NCBI RefSeq assembly: GCF_036417845.1
Contig: NW_027118693.1
Coordinates: 4,846,001-4,910,000 of the forward strand
DNA from: Apteryx mantelli
Lineage: Eukaryota; Chordata; Aves; Apterygiformes; Apterygidae
Reading direction: 5' to 3'
DNA: 64,000 bases
Under the pieces are notes generated by a model. The model saw only the letters and a list, made by a program, of their open reading frames with translations. It was not told the origin of the DNA and searched no databases. This document shows, piece by piece, positions 22,030-34,445 of the stretch. A program made the translations under genes and the position numbers. Numbering within the stretch: the stretch's first letter is position 1; every line of letters starts with the position of its first letter.

Positions 22030-22900
22030 AGAAGATTCTGGCTCCACCTTCTTTACTCCCTCCCATCAGATGCTTATAAACCTTGATAAGAGCCTTTTCT
22101 GAGCCTTTTCTTCTCCAGGCTAAACAGTTCCAGGTCTCACAGACTTTCCATGTATGAGATGCTCCAGAACCTTAATCATCTTTGTGGCCCTTTGCTGGAC
22201 TTGCTCCAATATGTCCACATGTCTCCTGTACTGGGGAGCCCTGAACTAGACACACCAGTCCAGAAGTGGTCTCACCAGTGCTGAGTAGAGGGGGAGGATC
22301 ACCTCCCTCGACCTGCTGCCAACGTTCTTCCTAAGGTAGCCCAGGATACCATTGGCTTTTGCTGCAAGGGCACATTGCTGGCTCACGGTCAACTTGGTGT
22401 TCACCAGGACCCCCAGGTCCTTCTCTGCAGAGCTGCTCTCCAGCTGAGCAGCACCCAGCCTGTACTGGTGCATGGGGTCATTCTTCCCTAGGTGAAGGAC
22501 TTGGCATTTTCCTTTCCTGAACTCCATGAGGTTCCTCTCTGCCCTTTTCTCCAGCCTGTCAAGATCACTGAATGGCAGGGCAGCCATCTGGTGTATCAGC
22601 CACTCCTCCCAGTGCTGTATCATCAGCAAACTTGCTGAGGGTACACTCCTGAAGCCAAGGGCATGGGACAGAGCTTTGTAAGCTCCTGATACGGTTATCC
22701 TCCTCCGGGAAATGGTCTTCTGGTTGGGCAGCAAAGTCCTCTTGGCAGGCCAGTGTCTCTGTAGTTTCCTTCTCCCAAGCAGGACCAGGGAGATGCCATG
22801 ACTTTCTCTGGGTCAAGCCCCAGCCCCTGCTGCAGAGACACATGGCCTGGAAGACCTTAGAGCCAGCCTCCGGGTACACAGAGCAGCAGGAAGTCAAGCT
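22030..22900 (-). mobile_element. CR1 LINE fragment, RT domain to C-terminus
   Basis: The minus strand holds the RT active-site block (SKFADDTALGG, near 22,640), then [51 protein letters not shown], and further 3' the remnants of the tail region. Stops and frameshifts separate the pieces. It is 5'-truncated and inactive. Confidence 0.85.
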
Positions 22901-24991
22901 TCCAGCTTCTGCTTGAAAGCCAGTTCATGCTCAAAGCTAACAGGCGTGTTTCCAGGAACCATTTGAAGCACAAGGACAGCAGTTGCCTCAGTGATGAAGG
23001 CTTCACACTTGCTCTACAGGCAGCGAAAGCAATGAAGAAAACCCTAGCTGATCAGTTCAGTACTGAGCTCCACCTCTTGGTCACTTCCTTGGGTGTCACG
23101 GGCCCTCCTCCCGCTCCTCACCCACTTCTGTCTACCAAAAGCTCTCCCAAGCCTCCTCCACTCTTTCTGTCTCCCCATCACGTTCCCTAGAGCCCTTTGG
23201 ACCCCTTGTCCCCCTGGTTTGGTCCCATGGGGAAGGAGGGGTCCCAGCATCACTTGTGTGCACCCCTGTGCACCCAGAGCTGCGAGCTGCGGTGGATGGT
23301 GCTTCCCCCCACCCAGCAGCACCAGCCATGACCCCAGGGGATGGCTGTGGTGGTGCCAAATGCTCCCACAACTGGGGTCACATCTGGAGCATTACTCCAG
23401 CTGTGATTGGAGACTGGCCCAGCAGAGATCCCCACCAGGAACAGCTGCTCTCTGTTCAACCTTGCAATTATAGAAGAATGCTGAATGTGGATAAAATGCC
23501 ACCCTGACTGGTGTACATGACCACACTCACTAGAGACAGGTGGATATAGTTCATATGGACAATCACTCATAGCACACATTCTTCAGAATTCCTTCACGCA
23601 AACCCTTTGCAAGCAAATGCTGTGGTCAAAATGGACCCCAAGATGCAGGAAGATTGGCCAAATGTCTCTGTGCATCAACCCCACACGAGGTGATACATCA
23701 GCTGGAAGCACAATGACATGGGGACATGCTTCCTGAAAGACTGGTGAGGAAATTGAGGGGACACTGGGCTACTCCAGCCACTCCTCTGCACCCCCTGGAT
23801 GTATTGGAAAACGAAGAAATGGGTTGAAACAAGAAGAGATCCAGAGCCCAGCTTAGACAAAGACAGGGTCCAATAGTCCCCTGGGAACACTGGAGTTCAG
23901 TAACAAGCCTATGGGCAGAGGCTTGTGCTCTGCTGGGGCTGTCCACACTGAGTACAAAGGAAGTGGACTAAGAACCTGCCTATACTCAGGGAAAGGGAAA
24001 GCCTTGCTCAGTGCCACCACGGATGAGATTGCTCTCATTGAACTTTAGGTGAACAATTCAGAGGTCAGAACAGAGGTGCCTAGTCCTAACTTAGATGCAT
24101 TAAGATGGTAAGAGAGGTCTGCATTATGTTGGCAGTTATAACTCTGAACCCTCAGGTTCACACTTCCTTTTGGAGGGGTAGAAGATAGTCAGGTGGCCCT
24201 TAGGAACCAATGTCTCACTGCTGAAGAGCTCCCAGAGGTCTGCAATGAAGATGCCTACATGTCAGTCTGTCACTCCAGCCTCCCTCTGCCCTTAGAGAGG
24301 AGGAATCTGTTCCTCTCATCTTCTTTAGAAATCCATTCTGCGAAAAGTTGAATCATGTCCTAAACTCCACTGACTAACCTAAGGCAACCTAAGGTGTCTA
24401 CCTCTTGAACATTTAAAATCTATCCTTTCAATGTCCAACATTAGAAAGATAAGGCAGGGAGTGTGACAGTAGCTCCACAGAAGCTGCTTTCACAAATTAC
24501 ATTTCTTGATAGCACTTTTAAAGATTTGGTGTTTCTCTCTCTTAGACTGCTTCACAAAATGGATCTACAGTTCTGCAGGGATTAGGTCACCTGGGTACCA
24601 GCTATCATTTTAATTAATGTCCTGTCACCCTCTCAGACCGACTCTGCTGAGGAGCATCTCAGGAAAGCACAGGGGACCGTGATTCTTCAGGGAATACCAA
24701 AGGGCTTTGGGTGGTTTTACTTGAAAGGAAAAAAAATTCAGAGCTTACTTCTGTCTGGCAGCACAGTGCATCAGAACAAACGGCATTAGCAGCTGACTCA
24801 AAGAGGCTCTGCAAGAACCTTGAAATGAGACATGCCAGATTGTTCTCTCAAGGTTGTGGGAGGAGAGGGAAGGAGATGATGGTCTGCAGAAATTCTGCTG
24901 GCCTTCTATTTCCCCTTGACAGTGTTTCCTGCACATAGATTAATGTAAGTAACTGCTTTGCTGCATTTCACCTCATTTTTCTTTGATTCTT

Positions 24992-25022
<31 letters not shown>

Positions 25023-25930
25023 AGTTCCTAGACTGCCTGCCTGCCTGTGACTGTCCTCCTTTGCCTGTGATATTTCTCAGGCAATGAGACCTTGCTGAAC
25101 AGTTTGTGTCTATGTGCCTGAGTCTCTGCCCCTTCCTCTGCTTTAGCTTGTTGGCCAGGTCCAGCTAAGCTGCACAGAGTAGTATTGTTCTCTCTTTTGG
25201 GCTTATACAAGTTTTGTGAGCAAAAGCAGCAGGATGGAAAGGAGATGGTCTACATAGGGGTAGATTGTCCTGAGAGGACTGCATAGAGAATTCAACATCT
25301 TCAAGACCTCAGGTAATGAATTCAGGACCGACTCCATATCAAACCAAGCTTCATCTTTCCAGTGTTCACACACACACACACAAAAAAAGTCTTCTGCAGT
25401 TCTGTTTGTTTGCTTGTTTATTTGTTTTGTAAGGTAGGGCTTTTTTTGTCTTATCCCCAACTGATGAATTTCTCTACATATCATTTTGTCTCCTAGGATT
25501 TTCTTTTTTTTCTCTCTCCTTTCTATTGCTTGTACTCATTTTTATTTTTCCTTCTGGTGGCCAGCATGTTTTATCAAAACCATTTCTCAGCAAGAAAGAT
25601 TGCTGCAACTGAAGAAAAATCTGGTTACAAAGATTTCTGCTCTATAGGGAATAGTTCAAGCTTGGAGGGAAAGACCACAGTTTTAATCATAGAATATATG
25701 TCTTCCCTCTTTTTGGCTTTGTCCCTCCTATTACCTTTATTTCCCAGTGGCCTCCTCCTTTATCACCATCCTCTTTCTGCTTTCTCTCCATTCCTTACCT
25801 AAACAAAAAGTTAATGTCGCTTTAAAGAGATGCTTTTATCTTTCTCCAGGATGGATTTTCTCTCATCCGAAAATACAGATTTAAGATAGACTAGAGAAAG
25901 AATGACTGAGAAATGTCTATTTTTTTCTCC
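22901..25930. other. no gene seen; two microsatellites
   Basis: No domain-bearing frame and no recognised element. It contains (TTG)n at 24,991-25,022 and (CA)n at 25,366-25,381, plus T-rich tracts near 25,500. Confidence 0.3.
24991..25022. repeat. (TTG)n microsatellite
   Basis: About ten TTG units, read directly. Confidence 0.9.
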
Positions 25931-25945
25931 ATTGGCTATAAAAGG
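25931..25945 (+). promoter_or_regulatory. candidate promoter: inverted CCAAT plus TATA box
   Basis: ATTGG (25,931-25,935) is followed at once by GCTATAAAAGG (25,935-25,945), a near-ideal TATA element, about 290 bp upstream of the intact olfactory receptor ATG at 26,238. It could drive that gene with a short, possibly spliced leader: an acceptor-like TTACTCACCGCAG ends at about 26,223. No initiator or transcript evidence is available. Confidence 0.4.
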
Positions 25946-26237
25946 ACACTTGAGTGAGGAGCTCAAATGCAAAAACTTACAAGTTGTTAATAGTGGATTC
26001 CTACTCTAACCTAGAAACCAAGTTTGCTGTTACTGTTTGAAATGGTGTCTCCTTGCTCTGTGTTGTTTCTCCTTGCCTCTCCTCTCTTCTCTGTTTCCTT
26101 AGACTTTTTGTGAGTAACCGCATGCATCTCTTTCATTACACTACATTTCTCTACCTGTCTCCGCTCTCTCTAATCTTCTGAGGAATCGTTTCCTCCACTC
26201 ACCATCTTCTCTTACTCACCGCAGCTCAGTTGCAGAT

Positions 26238-27185
26238 ATGTTGAACCATACGACTGTCACAGAGTTCCTTCTCTTGGGCTTCCCCTCCCTCCACCATCAG
26301 GAGTACCTAATAGCAATCACTTTCCTGGCTTCCTGCCTGGTGATCTTAGTTGGAAACCTGCTGATCATTGCCCTCATTCTTTCTGACCGAGACCTCCACA
26401 GACCCATGTACTTTTTCCTCTGCAACCTCTCCTCTTTGGAGATCTTCATCACTACATCCATCATACCCAAAACAGTAGCAAGCTTGTTGATGGGCAACAA
26501 AACCATCTCCTACCCATTTTGCTTAACTCAGTGCTACTTCTACTCCCTCTTGGGCAACATTGAGTTTGTCCTTCTGGCTGTCATGTCCTACGACCGTTAT
26601 GTGGCCATATGCTACCCTCTTCGGTACCCCATGCTCATGAACAGCCAGTTTTGTGTTCAGCTCCTGTCGGGGTCATGGACTGCAGGCTTCCTGGCCACCA
26701 TTGTCCCCACTATCCTAGTTGTCAGGCTGCCCTTCTGCAATGCCAATCGTATTGACCACTTCTTCTGTGACATCGTGCTTTTGATCAAGTTGTCCTGTGC
26801 AGACACACGGACTGTGGAGCTGGTAAGTTTCATGAACGCTTCACTCATCCTCTTTGGATCACTGATCATGTCAGCAATGTCCTACATATACATCATTAAC
26901 ACCATCCTTAGGTTACCCTCAGCTTCCTCGCAGAACAAGGCATTCTCCACCTGCTCCTCTCATTTCACCTTTGTCATCTTGGCCTATGGTAGCTGCATCT
27001 TCCTGTATGTGCAGCCTTCAACTCACAAAATTTCCTATAACAAAATAGTGTCCCTGCTCAACACAATGGTAACTCCTCTGATGAGCCCCTTCATTTTCAG
27101 CCTGAGGAACGAGCAGATGAAGAAAGCTCTCAAGGTGGGCTTGAAGAGAAATGTGATAATCTCCAGAAAATGTTTTTCCTTCTGA
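26238..27185 (+). CDS. olfactory receptor, OR6/OR11-like class II (intact)
   Basis: A 315-residue single-exon frame with every main receptor landmark: glycosylation site NHT at 3-5, GN at 39-40 in TM1, PMYFFLCNLS at 56-65, loop cysteines C95 and C177 (HFFCD), a perfect MSYDRYVAIC at 116-125, SY in TM5 (215-216) and KAFSTCSSHFT at 234-244. It is a predicted odorant-binding G-protein-coupled receptor of the olfactory neuron membrane. TM7 is unusual: the usual NPxxY is SPFIF (283-287), with Ser for Asn and Phe for Tyr, while SLRN follows normally. Length and start are typical; the ATG lies shortly after a probable 3' splice site. Subfamily assignment is by general resemblance and is uncertain. 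It stands near the centre of the large inverted repeat and has no inverted partner. Confidence 0.93.
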   Translation: MLNHTTVTEFLLLGFPSLHHQEYLIAITFLASCLVILVGNLLIIALILSDRDLHRPMYFFLCNLSSLEIFITTSIIPKTVASLLMGNKTISYPFCLTQCYFYSLLGNIEFVLLAVMSYDRYVAICYPLRYPMLMNSQFCVQLLSGSWTAGFLATIVPTILVVRLPFCNANRIDHFFCDIVLLIKLSCADTRTVELVSFMNASLILFGSLIMSAMSYIYIINTILRLPSASSQNKAFSTCSSHFTFVILAYGSCIFLYVQPSTHKISYNKIVSLLNTMVTPLMSPFIFSLRNEQMKKALKVGLKRNVIISRKCFSF

Positions 27186-30100
27186 GGAAAGATTTTGTAA
27201 GTGGAAGGGAAAGGGAGGGGGATGGTACAAATGATTAGGAATCATTTGCTGAAATTCCATCTTTCTTTCTTAGCAGTGTGAAGTTTCATGAAATCACACC
27301 AGTTTCTCTCCTGAACCATATCACCATGATAAGACCTAATCCTCAGATAGGGATGCCTTTCAAATGGTCTAAAAGCACTTTACAAACCCTGGTGAATACC
27401 CTGGTGATGGTGTTTTCTAAGAGTGGAAACTGAGACAGAAAGCAGCAAGCTGAGGACTTCCTCCTTCCTTGGCACACCAAATTCTCAAGAATAATGCAAT
27501 TATTCTCAGATCAAGCCAATAAAATAAATGCCCAGCGTTTATAATACAATACTGTTAGAGTCAATACTTCATCTGATAGAACAGATTCACGCAGTAGAAT
27601 TAGTTTGTCCACTTATAAACATTTGTAACTTAAATGCCCTAAGCTGGGTGCATTGCCTGCCCTCCTTTGATCATGGGGAAGAATCAGCAGTCTAGAGGAT
27701 TATACCACCTCCTCTTGCGTTAATTTTCCATAGCACTTCAGAGGAACTATACTGAGCATAGAATTGGAAGCTCAACTTTTTCATAGGAAATGCCAGGTGC
27801 GCTGAACCACACGCTGGGCAATGTGTTATAATTTGCACAGGTGAGGGACTCTAGCTCAGTGAGGTGCATCCTCTGCAGCCACAAGGATTAGATCTAGGCC
27901 TTAAGTTCTCTCCAACCCCTTCACCAAACAAAAGCAAACAAAAAATTCCTTTTCTCTAATCCTTGTCATGGTATTGCCATTTTGTAATTTTCATGGATTC
28001 ATTTTCATTCATGATTTGCAAGAGAAATATGTTGTTTTGGAATGAGAATCAAAAGCAGTATTTGTTTATCCATTTTAAATAAAAATATGACATTATCATT
28101 CTGAGAGACTTTTTTATTATTTAAATCACTCACTCCCAATAGTACAGAAACACAAGATGGATGAGTTTAGTCTTAAATGCCTAGCATGGAAATTTTGAAG
28201 GTAATTAGTTGGATGACTCCCATCCCCTTTAAGTTGGCAAAGAATCCCACCAAGACATCTTCAGTGAAGAGACTTTGGAATCACAAGCAGTGCTTTAACT
28301 TAGCTATCTTAGACATCTTATTGTGAAAAATCCTCCCCAAAGTCATTGTGGCACTAATGTCTCTGATCTTTCTGGATAGAAAGCTACAGTTTGACTATCT
28401 GTGGGAGCGCCACACCTCTGGTTACAGCATAGAAATAACAGAACCTCACTGTTTGTCCACTGCTGCCTCTACACCAATATCTTAGGTGCTTGCTTTGCTC
28501 TGACGGCATGGCCTCCAGACTGTTCGCCTTATTTACACCAGGGAAAAGTCCAGGTGCAGTTGTGGGGACAGTTCATTCAGGAATTTGCTTCTTCCATTGA
28601 AGGAACAGGTCACTGCAAGAGCTGCCCCTTGCAAGGGGTACAAACAAGACCGTGCTGGGTGTTGCTTCCTCTGCTCTGTGCAGACGTCAAACTGTATTTT
28701 ATGCCCTAAGGCATGCAGCACATATCCTCACTGCCACACTACAAAACAAAACAAAGCACGCATTTTGTCAGCGGTGATCAACAGCCCTCACTTGATTTCA
28801 TGTACCTTGAATGGAGGAAGCACACACAAAACGACATGCCTGTGTCTCTGGGCTGCAGGGGTACTACGTGGGCCAGCAGACACCCAGGAGGCCCAGAAGT
28901 TAAGCAATATGAGCAGCATTTCCTGACAACAGGGTCTGCTTCCTGTAATAAATGTGCACAGTAAATAACAGACTTTCTTCTGTGGATAAAGGTCCCCTAA
29001 ATAGCTACCCACTTCCTTGATACCTGAGCTGGATAAATAGTGGATTGGTTTTTTTAATAGGTGAATTGAAAATAAAATAAGTAAATTAAAAAAAAAAAGG
29101 TGGACTCTGAGGACTTTGCTAAATGAACACAGAAATATTCTAGTCCACTGCAAACCCTTTCTTAGATCTAAAATGTTATGTTCCTTCTGAAAGTACTGAC
29201 AACAGAAATTGCATTCACCCCAGCCAGCGAGAGGGTGGCCCTGAAGCTCTTGTGTTGCCTACTCCTGTAAAGGCATCAGTACCACGCTCCATGAATGTGA
29301 CAGGAGAAAGTAAGTGCCCAAAGTAAGTTTCTAAGATCTGCATGAGAGAACGTAGGCCAGAAATCATTTACATTCCAATACTTTCTTCCCAAAAGACTCT
29401 GCCCATGCTGCCATCCAACAGAGTAGGTCTTCTTTCTGCACAAAACTTTCAAACATTTTTGCTTCCTTCTAACAGAAATATGATGATATTCCTCTTCAGT
29501 TTCATCCTAAATTAAAAACCAGCTCAAGTGAGATAAATAATTTTCTACAGCTGCCTATTTCTGTTCCCAAGTATGAAGGGAGGCCAAATGATTAACACAA
29601 ACTAAGACAGCTCAACTCTATGTGTGCAAAGGCCACCCTACCAGACTTCTGCTAAGTCACTGTTTTCACAGAGGGACTCCCTATGATCTTTTGATAATGC
29701 ACCCTACAAGCTTGGGAAGAGAGTTTCCCCTGTGTCAATATGATTCCAGCCCCCCCCCCAGTTTGTTGTGTGATAAGCACAAAAGAACAATCTACGGATA
29801 AGCAGCTTGTAGCTGCATGGGTGCCCTCTTCCCTTTCTGCTCCCTGGAAGATATGGACCTGGCTGCATATTTCAAGCACTACGCAAGTTCAAGACGGAAG
29901 TGTCTTCTGGAAAAGGAACGAAGGGGTGGAAAGGGAATGGTCATGAAGGGACAACTGTTGAAAGAGGAAGATAGAATTAAAATTTTCAAAACTACCTCTT
30001 CATGCCATGATAGCGACTTCGTTAATCCCATAAACATTACTACACATCTGGCACTGATTTTTTTTTGCCATAATTGTGAATATAATTCATGTACCTGCTT

Positions 30101-30253
30101 CCCAGCTATCCTAAACACAGGAGTTGTTCCAAAGCTATATTAGAACAGGAAAGTATTAAAACTCAGTTTGTTCTTTCTCGGATCAGGTGACAACAGTCTG
30201 CTCAGTTTTGGAATCTATCTCCTGAATACGTCTACTTCATGCAGATCACTTAA
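27186..30253. other. no gene seen
   Basis: AT-rich intergenic DNA. Open frames around 28.4-28.9 kb and 29.7-30.1 kb lack domains. No CR1 or tandem repeat was recognised. Confidence 0.3.
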
Positions 30254-30782
30254 TCATCTCTCTTGGGCTGAAGGCGCACATTCAGAGAGATGCAGGCATG
30301 CATGGTTAAATGCATCTTTTCTGTCATGATATGAAAGATAAAAAGAACTGGTTGGGGATGGGATTATCAATGGCAACCTGAGCATCTTGATTAGAAGAGT
30401 GAGGGCTGTGTAAAAGACAGAAAACCCTTTGCTAGGGGTTGGCAGGGTGTTGGGTTTTGGTAAGAGATACACAATGATTAGGGTGCTGTAGAAATTTTTA
30501 CTACAGGGAGGTGGAAGGAGATGGCTGAGAAAGCCCTCTGTCTGTCTCTGGTAGAAGGGGTTCCCAAAATAGTGAATAGGGTACTAACACATCCCATGCC
30601 TGGCAGAATTGAAAGGCATGGGAATGCTGCTCAGCAATCACCAGCATAACAAAGTGGATATTCCCAAGGAGAGTCGTAATGCAGATAACTAGAACCAGTG
30701 GGAAGAGGAAGGTCTGAAATTCTGGGACATTAGTGCACCCTAGAAGGCTGCTTTTGGTAACAGATGTCCCACCGTCCCACAT
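30254..30782 (-). pseudogene. olfactory receptor relic with the middle deleted
   Basis: On the minus strand the upstream piece (30,501-30,782) reads as a receptor N-terminus and TM1: SVTKSSLLGCTNVPEF, then LVLVICITTLLGNIHFVMLV and AEQHSHA. The downstream piece (30,254-30,472) reads as the TM6-TM7 loop and TM7: a KGFSVFYTALTLLI segment followed by LPLIIPS where receptors have [11 protein letters not shown]2 to TM6 (about 180 residues) are missing between them. Frame and start are broken. This is a dead gene; its family cannot be assigned, though the TM7 part resembles the pseudogene at 48,094. Confidence 0.65.
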
Positions 30783-33700
30783 CTATTCCATGGGATAGCA
30801 CTAGATGGCCACTGGAAATGGACATTCATGAAGTTCATTTGAAACACGCTAGTGTAACTTTGTTAGGCTTAAACATGAGAAACAGATGAAACCAGAATAC
30901 ATCATGTGCTCATTCAAAACTTTTGTGCTTAACAAAACTCTTAATTTCTCCTACTAGCCACCCTGTGGATTAGAGGCAGTGACAAGCTCATTAGGGTTCC
31001 CACAGTCTTACAAACTCCCAGGGGAAAGTCTCCCAGCATGAAGTGAAATCACAGGACTAAAGTGCCTTGGAGGTTTAATGGGGCTTGCTGAGGGCTGTTA
31101 GAGATAGAGCTGCTGCCAGAAGTCCATGTCTTTCACCAGGCACTGATTAGACCAGACCATCAGAGGCACCACTTGCAGGAAGACAAAGGAAAGGGACAGA
31201 GGTTCTTCCCTCAAGTAGCACCTTTGATGTGGGGTGCCTCTTCCATTTTTGACACACGTGCACTCACAGAGTTTTAATGCTTTGCTTCAATGCAGTCTGC
31301 ACATCCCTGCAGCCCCAGCCCTGCGTAACTCTCCCCACATCATCCTCCGTCCTCAAGCAGTGCCTCTCAGGGATGAAATGTAATCCTTGCAACTTCAATC
31401 TTCCTGATATTCCTCAGTCCTAGACTGCAGGTCCCCTGCAATATGACCCCATCTGTTGGTACCCAATGTCTTCACAAGGAACCTCATGGTATCCGAAAAC
31501 TGCTCCGCATCCCCCAGATCCCACTGTTTGAGTGGTGCCTCTCAATCAGAAATCACAAGCCACACTATGTAACACCTGCCCTTTTTATCCCTGAACTTCC
31601 ACTCACCACCAGAAGTTTTAGTCTTCAGCTCCTTCTTCTCCCAGCTCATAAGGTGGGCACTTGGGATGCTCTGTAGTGTGTAAAGGGCTGGTAAATGAAA
31701 CCAGGGCATGCAAGAGACTGGCAGCCACCTGCTGCAACAGCTAGATAACAGGCTGGATATCCTAGGACATGTAAAATGGCACTAGACAGCTGCTTAAGCA
31801 ATTGAAGGCTGGTCGGTGGAGTTACTCCCCAGCCCTATGAACTGAGTACATTTCCATGTGAGATCAACTACGCAGCTCAAGTGGAGGTACCTGCGCAAGA
31901 ACACCCACAGTCAGGTGTCTAACTCTCTGAACTGAATCTCCTCCGAGGCATCTTCCTTAGGATGATTTGCATCCCATTGGAAAATCAACTTGTTCTCTTC
32001 ATTGATGGCAAGGGTACATCAAGCTGTGGCTGTCTGCACTTAAAATATCTCCGTTTAGCCAAGGCAGAATCTCTTCCTGGAGGTCTTCATTTCTCAAGGA
32101 TAGAGAACACTTTTTACATCCAAACCCTCTCCCCACCCCACCCTACCCCACACCTCCCTCCCTAAAGAAGCAAAGCAAAAGAAACAAGACTTGAGAGCTG
32201 GAGAAAATGCTTTGCTGTGAGGGTTTCAGATTCTGCCATAGGCACAGGAACTTCCTCCCACGGAGCCCCCTCCCCAGCTAGCAGGGAAGGGCAGGGATGG
32301 GGTGCAGTAAGGAAACGTAGCTTGTGAGCTGTATGGCAGGAGCTGTGAGAAGGGGTCGGATAGCAGTGTACTGTTTAATAGACTACAGTCAGGAAGCAAT
32401 CAAGGGGACATTTTACCCTGAAGAACTTCAAAAATGAACCCTGAAGAGAACAAAATCTACAAAATTGAGACGATAATTGCTGTAAAGGAAGAAAGAAACA
32501 GCTGCTGGTAAAATGCTATGGCTGGTCCATAAATTGAACAGTTGCATAGAAGCCTCCCAAGTGTGCACACCTAATTTTGGGGAATGGATTGGGGGAAAAA
32601 AGAGGATAGAGGACAGTGCTTTTTACATCGGACTGCCTAGCAATGCCAGCACCCGGGTTTGCCACCAAACCCAACTCAGACTTTGCCATAGGGCAGGTGA
32701 GGACCCTGGAGCACTCAGGCAAGTGAGAGCTGGGGCTGGCAGAAGTGCAATACCTGCACAGCTGGAATAGCATCAAAGATAAACTACCTTTGGAACCGCG
32801 CTGCTGGGTATGGCATGGCACTATCCTTCACAGAGAGGCTGTTCACTGCCCCTCTCCATCCTGGTGGATAGTAGCAACAATCTTACTAGCCCCGCAGCAA
32901 AGCTTCAATGATTGACTTTCCAGCCATAATCCTGCTCTAGATGGCATGATGAAGAAAACAAAGCTTAAAATAGATGAAATCTTCAAAGCTTTTGTACAGC
33001 CGGGGGCTAGTGCAGGGCAATTAGCTGCCTGATTTAGAGTTTAGGTCTCAGCTCGGATCTTAGCTTAGCTTAAGCTCAGAGCTAAGATTTAGACCTGAGC
33101 TTGCACTAGATGCTCTGACAACTGAAATTAGGTGGAAAAAATTCACCTGCATATCTCCATATTCGTATTTCCTTATTCCTGGGGTAGTAGGACCTTAATA
33201 TCCCACACCCAGATACTTGATACTCCCAGTCTTTTGCAGTGCAGCCATTTCAGGCCTTCTCTGAATGCCACACAGCTGACACCTGAGAGAGCACTGAGTT
33301 ACTTGCCAAGGCTTACACTGTGGAGCAGGCAGAAGGCAGAGGCAGGACCTATCAGCCACTTCTGGAGTTGCATCCTGGTTCTTCAAGTGTCCTGTATGAA
33401 CAGAGAGCAATATGGAGTTCTAACACGAGCACGGAAGTGCAATGAAATCAAACTCCCAATGACACACTGAGGAAGAGTACCAAACTGTCTCTTTTTGGTA
33501 GGCAGTTTGCACTATGTTAACCAGATATGGATCTAGAATAAGATGATGTCCAGGATGAGACGGGAGCTGGGGCATTTCTGAGCAAGAAAGGAACAATTTG
33601 GCAGAAGCTTTTGCTTTTGCAAAATTGAGTTCTTATGTATATTTCTTTGCTCTATCCAAGCACTGCGTGAAGGCAAACTGGACCTGATTTGTCCTGGGTG

Positions 33701-34254
33701 AATGCATGTTAAGCCCCATTTCTACAGCTAGAATGGCAGCTGTGATGGGGAATGAGAAACAGAAATGATAACTGCAAATAGCTAAAGAATGGAGGAGGTG
33801 CAATCAGTCTCAGACAATTGTATACACCTTGGAGAAAGCTGCAAAGTCTAAGCTGCTCTTCTGTACTTCCTCTGGGGTCCATGGAGAGAGCCTTCCTTAA
33901 GGAAATCCATTGCTTTCCCATTCATTTGTGCAGAGCGCTTCTGGGAAATCACTCTCTTCATAATGTTTCCTGCTGGCCAAGGGGACCATGTCTTCATCTG
34001 GAGGAAAGATGATGGTCCACAAAGGGAGCAGATACTGCTGGAGTGGTTTCAGCTGCCTACATGAAGTAGGATAAGTCATGCCTCCTAAATTCTACCTTTT
34101 CTTCCTGGGGAATCAGAAGAGAGGCTCGATGATAAGGTCAGATGTAGCTATTATATTAAAGACATCTATACTTGGGCAAGAGAGATCCTTCCGCAGACTT
34201 TCAGCTGGCAGAATTAGAAAGCAGTGAAGCCACTTCATTCTGACTGGACATAAA
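30783..34254. other. no gene seen; one hairpin-forming stretch
   Basis: No domain-bearing frames or known elements were recognised. A nested inverted repeat sits at 33,007-33,109 and is listed separately. Confidence 0.3.
33007..33109. repeat. nested imperfect inverted repeat (hairpin)
   Basis: Three complementary pairs lie in nested order: CTAGTGCA (33,007-33,014) with TGCACTAG (33,102-33,109), AGGTCT (33,043-33,048) with AGACCT (33,091-33,096), and ATCTTAGCT (33,057-33,065) with AGCTAAGAT (33,080-33,088). A perfect palindrome AGCTTAAGCT (33,067-33,076) is at the tip. Function unknown. Confidence 0.5.
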
Positions 34255-34445
34255 GGAAAAAATGACCACGAGGAGAGTCAGGTGCTGGAACACATTGCCC
34301 AGACAGGCTATGGAGTGTCCCCTCTTGGAGGTTTTCAAGACGCCACAGGACAAGCCCAGAGCCTCCTGGTCTGACTTCACTACACACCATGCTCTGAGCA
34401 GCTGCGCAGCCTGGATGACCTGCCAGGGTTCCTCTCTCCCTTTCA
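34255..34445 (+). mobile_element. CR1 3'-end fragment
   Basis: In + orientation: GGTGCTGGAACACATTGCCC, then GGCTATGGAGTGTCCC, CTTGGAGGTTTTCAAGACGC and a CTCTGAGCAGCTGCGCAGCC-like block, the order of the CR1 ORF2 terminus and 3' UTR. Short and diverged. Confidence 0.75.

Noticed and set aside
28401-28926. Overlapping 100-codon frames
   Set aside because: No similarity, domain or splice signals; ordinary background.
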